Positions 43,231-53,627 of a stretch of 64,000 nt of DNA are shown in pieces; position 1 is the first letter of the stretch; each line of letters opens with the position of its first letter. The stretch spans positions 5,971,074 through 6,035,073 of the forward strand of contig JBJCIZ010000239.1 of NCBI GenBank assembly GCA_051294375.1. Direction: 5' to 3'. The stretch is from Paraspadella gotoi. Taxonomy: Eukaryota; Chaetognatha. Position numbers and translations under genes: made by a program. The notes below the pieces were generated by a model that worked only from the letters and a program-made list of their open reading frames with translations, was not told the DNA's origin and did not search any database.

Positions 43231-43499
43231 CAACTATTAATTAAAACTCGGTGTTAAAAATTCAAAATTCTTTGCTTTCTCTAATACCAATAAACAACGA
43301 AAAAGAAAGGATTATCGCATCAAACTTAATACTATATTGGTGCCCACCAATGTATGAAATTAAAAAATAAATTTACCAAAGTATTTTTATTGGTTTTTAT
43401 ACTCATGTTTTATATGCTAAAGTTTAATTTTCTAAAATTTTATCATTTTCATGGTCATTGGCTATTTGTCATTGGTCATCTCTTGGTCGTCATCGTCAT

Positions 43500-43690
43500 C
43501 GAGACGTTTTTGTCATTGTTCACTTTGTCATCGTTTTTTATCATTGTCGTTCATCGTCGTCTTTGTCGTCGTTTGTATCGTTGTTTTCGTCGTCTTTTCT
43601 GTCGCTGTTGTCGTCTTGGCAATCGCTATTGTTTTTCTCAGCGTCGTCGTCGTCTTCGTCGTCGTCGTCGTCGTCGTCTTCAAATCTTTA
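43500..43690. repeat. GTC/GTT triplet tract
   Basis: Imperfect GTC/GTT/CAT triplets. The minus strand reads Asp/Asn-rich for about 60 codons, ending at a TGA, resembling the 1940-2577 block. Confidence 0.8.
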
Positions 43691-44129
43691 TCTCCCTTTA
43701 TCTTTCTCTCTGTCTCTCTCCTTCAATATCTTTATCTTTATCCCGTCTTTCTTTTCTTTTGACGTCTTAACTCTACTCTACCGAAAAATAAAGGACGTTT
43801 GTAAATTTTGGTGAGTTTTTATTTTTTTACGGCAACTAGAGATTTTGCCTCCTGAAAAGAATAAGAAAAGGTAAAAGAGAAAGGATGAGCGATGGGAGAA
43901 GTTTTTATCTTACTGTACCTGAGTTGGTAATGTCCTAAAGAAAAAAAAACAACAACAACAACGCAGATCTCTTAAGGACATAAATTTTTCATTTTTCAAA
44001 TCTCTTACTTCTTATACTCCCAGTTACTCCCAGGCTACTTGACTTTCCAATGTATAAAGTTTAAGTATAAGTATTAGATCGGGGAATACTATATTGTACT
44101 GCGAACTAGCATCAAAATGCAAGGAGCCG

Positions 44130-44225
44130 ACTGTTAAGAAATTGATACGACTAATATTAATAAAAAAATAATATTTATTCATTCAAGTTATCTTGCCCAT
44201 GACTTTGGAAGTCTATGTGATGGAT
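44130..44225 (+). repeat. R3 dispersed repeat, partial
   Basis: GATACGACTAATATTAATAA, TTCATTCAAGTTATCTTGCC and GACTTTGGAAGTCTATG match R3. Confidence 0.5.
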
Positions 44226-44278
44226 AATTGGATATATATATTTATCTAATTGTTTATTATTTTATTTAAAAAAAACAG

Positions 44279-44480
44279 GAGTTCCAATCCGCAGAAGACA
44301 GCGACCTTGATTTAGATTCAGTTTCAGATTCAAATTTTTGTATTCAGATTTAAAATCAGATTCAGTCGTCAAATTCATCGCTCACTGAATCAGAAAAAAA
44401 AAAAACCCAAACACTGTGCCAGTGGTCCCGCGCGATGCTCTGTTCGACCCCTCCGTCTTTAATTCCTTGTTTTCTAGATC
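44279..44480 (+). CDS. Candidate Ser/Asp-rich exon with probable indel errors
   Basis: Acceptor AAAAAACAG|, then EFQSAEDSDLDLDSVSDSN, a stop created by a probable 1-nt shift, then SSNSSLTESEKKK and, in another frame after a 12-A run, PVVPRDALFDPSVFNSLFS. The pieces are coding-like but need two frame corrections at homopolymers. The product is unknown. Confidence 0.35.
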
Positions 44481-44580
44481 CTCGACGTGTTTTGCCCTAT
44501 TTTTGGTTGGGTTTTTTTCTTCTTTTTTTTCATGTGTTGAGCCGCAGTGACTTTCTGTATTTCTGTATTTCTGTATTTCT

Positions 44581-46236
44581 TAGAGCTCCCAGAAATACCA
44601 TGCATTTTTGAAAGTTCCATCTGATACTTGCAAATGTTTCTGTGCCAAATTTAATGAGACACACGAATATCACAATAAAAAATTTCCCTGAATGCTCTTG
44701 ATGGATTTCCACGCCAGTTTTTTGCGTCGTACCACTTCCGTTTTAAAAAAAATAAGATTTTTGGAAAAAATGAGCTGTTATTCAGCCAGCATACTTAAAT
44801 TAATCAAAATAAAGTTATTAATAACCTTATTACTATATTTTTGTTGTGGTTTTTAAATAAGGTTAAAAAATTAATATTAAGAAAACTTCAAATTAAAATT
44901 ATTAGTTTTTAAGCAATGTCCCTGACCAAATACTCTACAAATTCTAATAAGATTGTATAAGAAAGTATGATTTGGTTATATAAATAGAAACTCTCTAAGG
45001 GATTTAAATATTTAATCCTAAGCCAAGATTTGCCTTTAAAGGTTTGCCAATGAGACAAAAGAAAGCAGCGAATTAGATAAAAGGCGCCTAGGCCTTTGTG
45101 CTAGCAAGCCTCCACTCACCTTAACCTAAACCTCTCTCCCAACCAAAACCTTAGTCTAGGCCTTATATCATTTGCAAGCCCAAATCTAGTACAAGCCTTT
45201 TAAGTCGCTTATAACAGATTAAGTATTGTGATATTGCAATTTGGACAGGCTAAGAAAAGGACAGGAAGCTTGGGTTAGGGTTAGGGAAAGTACTGGGGAA
45301 GGAAATTAGAATTAAAACTTAGCCTTATTGAGGCCGGAAGCAGGGATGCCTGAGTTGAGGCTCAGAGGTGAACCTCAGGCTGATGTGAGGGTTGGTGGAG
45401 AGGCTCTGGAGTGATGCAGGGCTAGGGTTCTGGCATGATATAAAACAGGAGCCTAGGGTAGGGTAGGGCTAAGGAAGTGGCTCCTGCAGATTTCACACAG
45501 CCAGGGAAACTGGTGAGGGTTTAGGGTTAAGGTTGAGCAGGAAGTACACGAGCTTGGGTAAGGTTAGGGGAAAGGCTGCTCGGGTAAGACAAAAAGCTCA
45601 CGTTAGGGTTAGGGCTAGGTTAGATATCCCAAGCCAGGGAACTGATTAAGATTAAGGTTTTGTTTAGGGCCCGGTTTAGGTAAGGTTGTTGAGTGAGAGG
45701 CTTGCTAGCTGCAAAGGCTAAATTGCCTTCCATCTAATTCGCTACTTTTTGCATCACTGTGGTAATCTTTTTAAAAGCCAATATCTTAGTTTAAAAGATT
45801 AAAGATTTAAAATCCCTTAGACAGTTTTATTTTTTTAACCAGAATAGTAAAATTTTTATAAAATTAGTAAAGTAGTTTGGTCAGGGCCAATTTGGCTTAA
45901 AAGAATTATGAAGTTTTAACTTGACGCCTTTTGTAATAATATTTTTATAACCTTATTTATTAAACTAATATAAAAATGTAATATTAAGGTTATTGGAAAC
46001 TTTATTTTGATTAATTATAAGTATGCTGGCTGAATAACAGCTTATTTATTTCCAAAAATCCTGAATTTTTAAAACCGGAAGTGCTTCAACGCAAAAACTG
46101 GCGTGGAAAATCCATAATGAGCAAGCCAGGAAAATTTTTTATTGTGATATTCGTTTTCTCGCACTAAATCTGTGGCACAAGAAACTTCGCAGGTATCAGG
46201 AACTTTCAAAAATGTATGATATTTCTGGGACCTCTA
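44581..46236. mobile_element. hAT-like element, 1656 bp, with ~545-bp inverted repeats and 8-bp target duplication
   Basis: Ends TAGAGCTCCCAGAAATA (left) and the inverse of TAGAGGTCCCAGAAATA (right). GTATTTCT flanks both sides exactly (44573-44580 and 46237-46244), inside a short GTATTTCT tandem tract. Arms (44581-about 45125 and about 45690-46236) are long imperfect inverted repeats; examples are CGCCAGTTTTTTGCG/CGCAAAAACTGGCG and CAGCCAGCATACTTAA/TAAGTATGCTGGCTG. The core 45130-45690 is telomere-like (GGGTTAGGGTTAGGG). No transposase ORF is seen. Confidence 0.75.
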
Positions 46237-46337
46237 GTATTTCTGTATTTTTGTATTTATGACACGCACTGCATCGGAATTCTGTCTTTTATTCTTTATA
46301 GTTTTAGGATTTCCTGGAGGCGGCGCAAGAAGTCACT

Positions 46338-46502
46338 TTATGAGTATTTTGTAATGTAAGTGGGTCAGTGATCACTGACCAACGACCATTTATTCTTTCC
46401 TTTTTTTTTATTGTCTATGAGTTAATTTTCGATCGGTCTGTCAGTCAATCAGTATACGTCTCTCCGTCGGTCTGACCCACTTACATTACAAAATACTCAT
46501 AA
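46338..46502. mobile_element. R4-type MITE with perfect 30-bp terminal inverted repeats
   Basis: 46338-46367 (TTATGAGTATTTTGTAATGT then AAGTGGGTCA) is perfectly inverted at 46473-46502. The centre holds GTGATCACTGACC and GATCGGTCTGTCAGTC, like the CCGACC arrays of the longer R4 copies. No clear target duplication is seen. Confidence 0.75.
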
Positions 46503-46672
46503 CTCGCCTAAAATATAAGTGATCACTGGTCAGCCCCTCATTGCCGCTCACCGCCCTACTTCACAATCACAGCCCTTTCAGTTCTAACGTGAGCCCTGCC
46601 TTCCGCTCGATGCGTCAGGACCTAATGGAAAAATAAATAATCGGGAAGGATGATCTGGAAATCGAATTAATG

Positions 46673-46675
<3 letters not shown>

Positions 46676-46716
<41 letters not shown>

Positions 46717-46799
46717 GGAAGAGAGAGAGAAAGAGAGGAGAGAGAGAGTGAGAGAAAGAGAGAGAGAGAGAAAGAAAAAGAAAGAGAGAGAAGGGAAAA

Positions 46800-46873
<74 letters not shown>

Positions 46874-46887
46874 AAGAAAAAAAGAAA

Positions 46888-46948
<61 letters not shown>

Positions 46949-46965
46949 AGAGAGAGAGACAGAGA
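46676..46965. repeat. (GA)n microsatellite, about 290 bp with interruptions
   Basis: The longest GA tract of the window. An open frame through it is only Arg/Glu repeats. Confidence 0.97.
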
Positions 46966-47169
46966 GATATTATTGATTGGTCAGTTGAGGGGAAAGACAG
47001 ATTTTCTCCTTTTCACGAATGACATCCGAAAAGGGGAAATTGAAGGCAGACCTAATGAGATTAATGATAAAAAATATTATTAAAATTTTATTATAAAATA
47101 ATAATAAATAATAAAATTGAAAACAAAGTAATAAATATCAATATAATTATTGATTAAAATGATAAAAAC

Positions 47170-47580
47170 AATTGAGTTTAAAAGCATTGAGACTGCTTCC
47201 CGAAAAAGTGAATTTAACAATATTTTCGGTGACATAGCAAGCAATGTTTAAGGCTTTGGCGATGTGTTGATATAATATTATGAAAATGGTCAAAGCGATG
47301 GTAAAAGCGATTGAAAAGGCTTTGACTAAAGCGATGACTGATGGGCCCGACGAGAGAGAGCGAGAATCCTCGAGTATTGGAGACTGAAGAAGAGCGATGA
47401 CCAGGAACGGGGAGCATTTCTCGGAAATGGTCGAGAGGAAGAGGAAGAGGATGCGATGAAGGAGGGAGAGGAGGAGGCGAAATTAAGAAGAAAGAAGATA
47501 GTAAAAAGAGAAAAGGGCGAGGGGGAAATTATGATTGCATAAGCGGAGGCGGTCTGGAATGGGACTAGCAGAGGGGCAGA
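47170..47580. other. Purine-rich interval without a supported gene
   Basis: GATGGTAAAAGCGATTGAAA-like short repeats around 47210-47340 and GA-rich sequence after 47400. Minus-strand frames are Ser/Leu-rich and unsupported. Confidence 0.5.
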
Positions 47581-47584
47581 GGAG

Positions 47585-47586
47585 GG

Positions 47587-47617
<31 letters not shown>

Positions 47618-47792
47618 AGAGAGAGAGAGAGAAGGAGAGAGAGAGAGAGAAGAATGTTTGCTGAATCAACAGTGAGAGGAGATAGAAAACGAGAGAGAGA
47701 GAGAGACAGGCGGCCCCAAGAATTGGCAATCAAGAGGGAAAAAAATCAAGCGAATATCGAGATTCCGTTATTTTCCTCGAATTCGCGGGGAG

Positions 47793-47869
<77 letters not shown>

Positions 47870-47905
47870 GAGAGAGAGAGGGAGAAAGAAAGAGAGAGAG
47901 ACGAA
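47585..47905. repeat. GA tracts flanking a short unique spacer
   Basis: GA runs at 47588-47655 and 47798-47900. Confidence 0.95.
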
Positions 47906-47941
47906 CAGAAAAAAAACAACAAAGAAAACAGATTTATAAGC

Positions 47942-48722
47942 TGAGTGAGTTTGCTGGAGTCGCGTTAAAAGTTTGCTGGAGTGGAGTTGAATGTTTAATA
48001 GAGTGGGGACAAGTGTTTGCTGGAGTGAGATCTCTTTTGACCGAGTGGGGTTTTGAGTTCGCCCTAGCGGGGTAGTTTAGTAGAGTTAATCGCGCGGGAG
48101 CAAATCGCATATCGCTCTCGAGCATATTTATATATCGCGCTGGAGCAAATCGCTTATCGCTCTCGAGCATATCGCATATCGCGCTGGAGAAAATCTCATA
48201 TCGCGCTGGAGCATATCGCATATCGCTCTCGAGCATATCGCATATCGCTCTCGAGCATATCGCATATCGCTCTCGAGCATATGCTATTGACAGCGGGGAT
48301 CCAAAATCTGAAGTATAGTGTGGTGTTTGGGGAGTGGTAAAAGAGAAAGGTGGTCGAATAAAACGTGGGGGTAGAGAAAGGTGGTCGTAAGGGGTGGTAG
48401 AGAGAGGAGTGGCATAGTTTGATGGTAGTAAGAAATGGTAGAGAGAGGTGTGGCATAGTGTGGTGGTCGTTAGAGGTGGTAGAGAGAGGTGGCATAGTGT
48501 GTTGGTCCTAATTAGTAATAAAGAGAGGTGTGGCATAGAGTGGTGGTCGCAAGAGGTGGTACAGAGAGCTATGGCATAGTGTGATTGTCGTAAAAGGTGG
48601 TAGAGAGAGGTGTGGCATAATTTTATGGTGGCAAGAGATTATAGAGAGAGGTGTGGCATTGTATGGTGATGGCAAGAGGGGGTAGAGAGAGGTGGCATTG
48701 TGTGGTAGCAAAGTCGGGTGGT
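47942..48722 (-). repeat. Three adjacent minisatellites with a 200-codon open minus strand
   Basis: First, 47942-48075, degenerate GTTTGCTGGAGTGGAGTTG-like unit of about 30 bp. Second, 48085-48290, about ten 20-bp units GCATATCGCTCTCGAGCATA or GCGCTGG variants. Third, 48305-48722, about ten ~39-bp units GTGTGGTGGTCGTAAGAGGT plus GGTAGAGAGAGGTGTGGCATA. Minus-strand positions 48536-47934 form one uninterrupted frame through all three. Confidence 0.8.
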
Positions 48723-48799
48723 AAAACGTGGTGATCCTCAGCGGCTTTTGTGGTGGAGGAAAGAAATCCGCGGATTCCGGAGGAAATGAGGAAATATCG

Positions 48800-49460
48800 A
48801 GTGAATATTCAAGGAGAGAAAAAAAAGGAGGAAAGGAAAAAAATTGGAGGAAAAGAAAAGAAAGAAAAAATGAGAGAGAGAGAGAGGGGGGGGAGTATCA
48901 TAAAAAAGAAAAACTAAGAAATGATGAATCAAAAAAAAATTGAGAGAGAGAGAAGAGAGAATATCAGAAAAAGAAAAAAATAAGAATTGATAAAACATAA
49001 AAAAATATGGAAGAAGAAAAAAAAGAGAAAAAGTATAAAGATTTTGAAAATTAAGAAAAAAACTAGAAAAAAGAAAAGGAATAAAAAGAAAACCAAAACT
49101 GATGAGAAAAGAAAACAAAGAAAAAATGAAAAAAAAATAAAAGAAAAAAAAAAGAAAACGCAGAAAAAATACAAAGCAAAACAAAAAAAAAAAAATACAA
49201 AAAAGTCCAAGAAAAAAAAAGGAAAAGAAATAAAATGAAAATGAAAAAAAAACTGAAGGATTAATAAGATTAATAAAATTAATAAAATTAATAAAATCAA
49301 GAAAGAAGGAAAAAAATCCCTAAATTTAGCCTCGGATTTTCTAGTAAAAAAAAAAACAACTAAAATCGCTTTTTATCAATATTAGTCTCCGAATTTAATT
49401 ATTTATCTAATACCTTCACAAAAAAAAAAAAAAATAATAAAAGAGAAATGCGCGCTTTTT
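48800..49460. repeat. A-rich low-complexity region
   Basis: AAAAGAAAAG and AATAAAATTA runs. Long frames on both strands are compositional (Lys or Phe). Confidence 0.85.
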
Positions 49461-49841
49461 AAACTACCTTTATTTCAAACCTTCGACGAATCGAGTAAAA
49501 AAAAAAAGTTTTACACATTTTTTGTTTGAGCGCTAAATAAAAACTTCATGTCTGTATTATTTTAATAGTAAGATAAGTAGTATAAAAATATAACAATATA
49601 ATTAATGATGTGATGAATTAGGTTAAGATTATTAATATAAAAATGGGGGTAAAAAAAAAGAGTTAAACTCTTATACGGATTTATATTCGCTACTAAATAT
49701 TAAGCGCGAGAAAAACGAGACGATCCTATTATTATTAGTATTATTATAATTATTATTCTTTGTTACTCTGCCGAGCTCCCGACAAATTCCCCCCCCTCCC
49801 CATTCCATTGCCAATCCTCTTGTTGCAATCCCCTCTTCCAT

Positions 49842-49939
49842 CTACTTCTTGGCGACGGCCTCGTGCAACGCACAAGCCTGGCACCGTCGACAAATCGGGC
49901 TCACCAACGTCGTCTTGAGCCAACGGCGGTAGGCAAACG
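49842..49939 (-). CDS. RING gene B exon 3
   Basis: Acceptor CCCGATCAG|. The frame FAYRRWLKTTLVSPICRRCQ to TAG carries the last Cys-x2-Cys pair. A +1 shift relative to exon 2 lies between VCL and RRW. Confidence 0.65.
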
Positions 49940-49957
49940 CTGATCGGGGTGGGTAGG

Positions 49958-50027
<70 letters not shown>

Positions 50028-50246
50028 AATTTGTTATTTTTAGAGGCAACATTAAAAAAAAAAAACAACTTAATAAGCGTAATAAAACTTAAAATTAGCC
50101 AATGGGGGAAAAAACATTCGACTCGTTCATAATTAACCGATCGGCTTAATCCAAAAATGGCCTCAATGTCTCCTGTTGATCGCACCAGATGAGAATCGGT
50201 GCGACAAAGAAGACTGACCCCATAATATTGATCAACTGGAGTATAA

Positions 50247-50277
<31 letters not shown>

Positions 50278-51800
50278 CAAAAAAAAAAAAACAAACTCCA
50301 GTATCCTTTAATGATTTCTTTCGTGGAAAGCCCATATAAATCATACCCACCGGAGTCGATCCAGTCTGGAAAATAATCTTTAAGAGAAATGTCGGCTTTT
50401 CCGAGAGTGACCAATTTCTGTTCGCTCCTCCCAAAATTTAAATTTAATCTTAATATTCAAACTGAATATATTCTTAAACTTATAAACTAATAGCTAACCT
50501 TAATTACTAATACAGAACCTCGACCCTCAACCCTTATCCCAAATTATTAACCCTAAACGCCAGTCCCTAACCGAAATCCCTAACCTTAATCACAAACCAA
50601 GTCCCTAACCTTAATCACAAACATAATCCTTAACCTAATGCGTAACCGTAATCTTTGACCTAATCTTTAACTTAAAAAATTCATCTAATTCCTAATTATA
50701 AATAAAATAGGGGGCGTTGAGGGAAAATAAGGCTGAAATCTCTCCCTCTATGACTGACCTTCACAAACGAACTTAACATTAAATAACCCCTACCCCCCCC
50801 AACCCATGAAATGACACCCCCCCAACCCCAAAATCAGACGAACCCCTAAAGCCCTCTCACTCGTGATAAGGATGTCCGCAAGGCAGCGCCGAGGTGACCC
50901 TCTGTCCCACACGGAAATAATCCAGGCAGATCGGGCATCTCGGTTCGCGGAGTGTGGCTTTGGAGGCTGGAGTCAACGAGGTCGTCGGAAGGCGGGAGAT
51001 GGTTCTGGAAGGGAGCCGGGAGATGGGGGAGGGTAGATAAGGGTGACGAGTTGTTGGAGGATGGACGGAGTAAAATTTGGGAATTAGTGAATGAGTTTTT
51101 TTTTTTTTTTTTTTTTTTTCACCGGCCTCTTTCCGAGCTTTTATATTTTTAAATTTTCTATCTAATTTTTTGAAAATGATTTTCCATCAAGTTGATCCTA
51201 TTTCTCACCATAATTTGTTTGTCTTTCATTTTTCATATCGCAGTTTCATCGTCCATTTCCAATCTTTCATTTCTCATATTTCATTTTCTATCTTTCATTT
51301 CCCATCTTTCATTTCCAATCTTCCATTTTCGATCCCAAAATTGTTATCTTTTATTCTAACTTTCCATTTCTCAACTGATTTTCTGATTTTCCTATCTTTA
51401 ATTTCCCATCTTCCATTTTTCTTTATTTCATTTCTCATCTTTCATTTCCAATCTATCATTTCCCATCTTCCATTTTCCCATCTTTCATTTCCCATCTTCC
51501 ATCTTCCCATCTTCCCATCTTCTATCAGATCCAACTACTGGTCCATTTCCTGCGATGCTATCTTCAATTTCCAAATTTTTTTCATCCATTTTCCGTTTAT
51601 CGTTTTCCATCTTTTATTTTCCAGTTTTGATTTTTTTTGTCTCCATTTCCCCCGCATTTTCTACTTCTTAATTTCCATCCATACCTCCTCGGGCGCCCAC
51701 CTGTCGCCGACTCCGTAGGTGGCGTGGCGCCAATGACGCCAGGCGTCGCGGCGTCGTTGGGCGACGATCTCGCGACGCCGCTGTTGACGCAGCCGAGCGC
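49842..51800 (-). CDS. RING-finger protein gene B (three exons seen, minus strand)
   Basis: Exons in transcript order: 51701-51800 (100 nt, basic helix), 50861-51004 (144 nt, first RING half) and 49842-49939 (second RING half and stop). The RING reads CPICLDYFRVG, LPCGHPYH, then RRWLKTTLVSPICRRC, a C3H2C3-type zinc-binding fold typical of E3 ubiquitin ligases. After the ring comes a short Cys-containing tail ending EAVAKK. Between the second His and the Trp the frame is off by one, and a Cys in the shifted frame (VCL) fits the missing ligand, so an assembly indel is likely. It is a paralogue of 53508-58242 with the same intron positions. The start is not found. Confidence 0.7.
49960..50021. 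repeat. (GA)n microsatellite in a gene B intron
   Basis: On the minus (coding) strand this is a CT run just upstream of the exon 3 acceptor. Confidence 0.95.
50435..50740 (-). mobile_element. T-family MITE in a gene B intron
   Basis: CCCTAAACGCCAGTCCCTAA-like core, ending AAAATAGGGGGCGTTGAGGG then AAAATAAGGC, the inverse of the T-family start. The left end is decayed. Confidence 0.5.
50861..51004 (-). CDS. RING gene B exon 2
   Basis: Acceptor CCCTTCCAG|, donor CACGA|GTGAGA. It reads TISRLPTTSLTPASK then REPRCPICLDYFRVGQRVT and LPCGHPYH. It is 144 nt, identical to the gene A counterpart. Both ends are phase 2 as in gene A. Confidence 0.75.
51085..51680 (+). repeat. T run and TTTCATTTCCCATC minisatellite in a gene B intron
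   Basis: A 23-T run, then a degenerate 12-16 bp unit (CCATCTTTCATTTC). The 182-codon plus-strand frame across it is compositional. Confidence 0.75.
51701..51800 (-). CDS. RING gene B exon 1 (basic helix)
   Basis: Acceptor TTTTTTTTTCAG|; the donor GACAG|GTGGGC keeps phase 2 and gives exactly 100 nt as in gene A, although GAG|GTATGG 16 nt further on is a stronger donor. It reads LRQQRRREIVAQRRRDAWRH then WRHATYGVGD. Confidence 0.6.
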
Positions 51801-51999
51801 CTGAAAAAAAAAACGCCGAAGAAAAGAATAGGATTTAAAGATTAGTCAATTTTGTCAATTTTTTTTCTTGTCTTTTTTTTTTGTTCTATTTTTTTTTTTG
51901 GCCTTATATTTTTTTCATTTTCGCTCATTAATTTTTTTTTCCTGTAATTTTTTTATTTTTTAAAAAGAATTATTTATTCTATCCCTCATATCTACCTCA

Positions 52000-52172
52000 G
52001 GTCAAAACTGGTTCTATCTTCTATTTCCGATCTTCTATCCTTTTCTATCCGTCTCTTTCTATCCTTAGTTTCTACCTCTGGTCAAAACTGGTTCTATCTT
52101 CAATTTCCGATCTTCTATCCTTTTCTATCCGTCTCTTTCTATCCCTAGTTTCTACCTCTGGTCAAAACTGGA
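52000..52172 (+). repeat. Tandem repeat, 81-bp unit, about 2.2 copies
   Basis: TCTACCTCTGGTCAAAACTG (first copy TCTACCTCAGG...) recurs at 81-bp intervals together with CTTCTATCCTTTTCTATCCG. Confidence 0.85.
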
Positions 52173-52282
52173 TCTATCTTTTCTCCGCGAAACATGTATC
52201 TTTCTATCCCATTCTTCACTCTCTTGCTTTTTCTCTTGTTCACCTCTCGTCTCACTGGAGAAAGAAAAAAAGGTTTATTATC

Positions 52283-52670
52283 TTCTTGGCCATCTTTTCC
52301 CAAAGCGGCCAATTTCAGTTTTAATTTAGAAATTAATTTATTTTTAAATTTAAAAAATAATATTGTAAAACATATTTTTGTATATATATTAAAATATCTT
52401 TTGTCAAAGGTTAATGGTTAATAGTTAAGGATTATGTGATTTGGACTCAGTAATAAGAGTTTGGGATTAGAATAAAAAAGTGTTAAGTTTCGGATTCAGT
52501 TAAGTATAAGAATTTAGTTTAGAGATTAAAAACAAAAGGTAAGGAAATAAAAAAAAATTATCAGAGAATAAAATTTCGGTAAAATATTATGGTCGAATAT
52601 TAATGTTAAAATTAAGTTCAGCAATAAAGGAACGGAAATGGGGCGCTTTCAGAAAAAAAGTTACTCTACA
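52283..52670 (+). mobile_element. T-family MITE
   Basis: Start GGCCATCTTTTCCCAAAGCG then GCCAATTTC; end GGAAATGGGGCGCTTTCAGA then AAAAAG. The core has degenerate GGTTAAGGATTA motifs rather than clean TTAGGG. Confidence 0.55.
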
Positions 52671-52924
52671 CCAACTCCTCCTCTTCCTCCTTCTCCTCCT
52701 CCTCCTCCTCCTTTTCCATCTCCTCTTCCTCACCTCTGATCAGCATCGTCCAGCTACGAAATTTCAAACTTTTATTTTTATTTACAAAAATCTTAAAACG
52801 AGTTTTTTTAGTTGGAGCGTTAATCTAGACGAGGAACCTAAAGAATCGTTTTAGAATTAGTTAATAATAAGTTAATCCGAGACTAAAAGAGATAATCTTG
52901 TTCGGTATGGCAAGTGTGGAATTT

Positions 52925-53000
52925 TATGCGGTACCCGCGTGGTATTTCGGGTTGCGAACCTCCGGTCCTTTAGTGACCGCCTCTTATCTCTGACAGGACA
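52925..53000 (-). repeat. Possible tRNA-derived fragment
   Basis: On the minus strand, GGAGGTTCGCAACCCGAAAT resembles a T-arm/box B, with GATAAGAGGCGG about 35 nt upstream as a weak box A. No complete cloverleaf. Confidence 0.25.
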
Positions 53001-53507
53001 ACCCAGGACAATCGGGGATGGAACGCACAATTGATATGAGACGAATTTAGTCAGCTCGGCTATTGAGAACTGACAGCGGCCATATTTTTTCAGTCAGTCA
53101 GTTAAACTCACTCTCTCAATTGGATTATCGAATTACTTCGTAGCCTACTCTTAGAAAAAAAAATATCTTAAATATAAAACGATAAACTTGGTTTTCTCGA
53201 GTATTGTATTTATTCTTCCCATTACATATCCGAAAAACAAAAAAAAATGGACGGAATAAAGTTTTCTTTTCGATAAATAATTAAATAAGTGTAGACCGGG
53301 TTTCGTGTAAATGAAACAAAAAGTAAATAAATATTCGTATTAATGAATTAAATATCAATTTATAAAAAAAAAAAAAAAAGAGGATATTCTCAGCTCCGTG
53401 ATCCCTCGGATTTTCCGTGTGGCGCCGGAATCTCGAATAGATCGGCGCCGCTTCCCCTCCTTTTCGGCGTCGTTTTCCACTCACGCCTCACGAAGAGCGG
53501 CGCCCCT

Positions 53508-53627
53508 TCAGTTCTTCTTCGCCGCCCGGGCGGCTCGAGCGATGCGGGCCGCGTTGAAAATGGCGCAGGGCTGGCACTGACGGCACATGGGGCTGGTCGG
53601 CAGGCGGAGCCAGCGCTGAGGCAGGGG
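53508..53627 (-). CDS. RING gene A exon 3
   Basis: Acceptor TCTCTCACAG|. It contains PLPQRWLRLPTSPMCRQCQP to TGA. The upstream phase predicts SPCL instead of PLP, so one base is missing between TGC and TGG; the sixth zinc ligand is the Cys of SPCL. Confidence 0.65.
   Translation of the reverse strand, partial: PLPQRWLRLPTSPMCRQCQPCAIFNAARIARAARAAKKN

Noticed and set aside
43354-43814. Three overlapping plus-strand frames of 103-138 codons
   Set aside because: GTC/CAT repeats keep all frames open, and there is no unique domain or splice support.
44581-46236. TTAGGG-like arrays as a chromosome end or ancient fusion point
   Set aside because: The arrays are short, degenerate, in both orientations and confined within transposon ends, so interstitial capture fits better than a telomere.
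48085-48290. Evenly spaced 20-bp repeats reminiscent of a CRISPR array
   Set aside because: Repeats are directly adjacent without unique spacers, the context is eukaryotic and there are no cas genes. It is a minisatellite.
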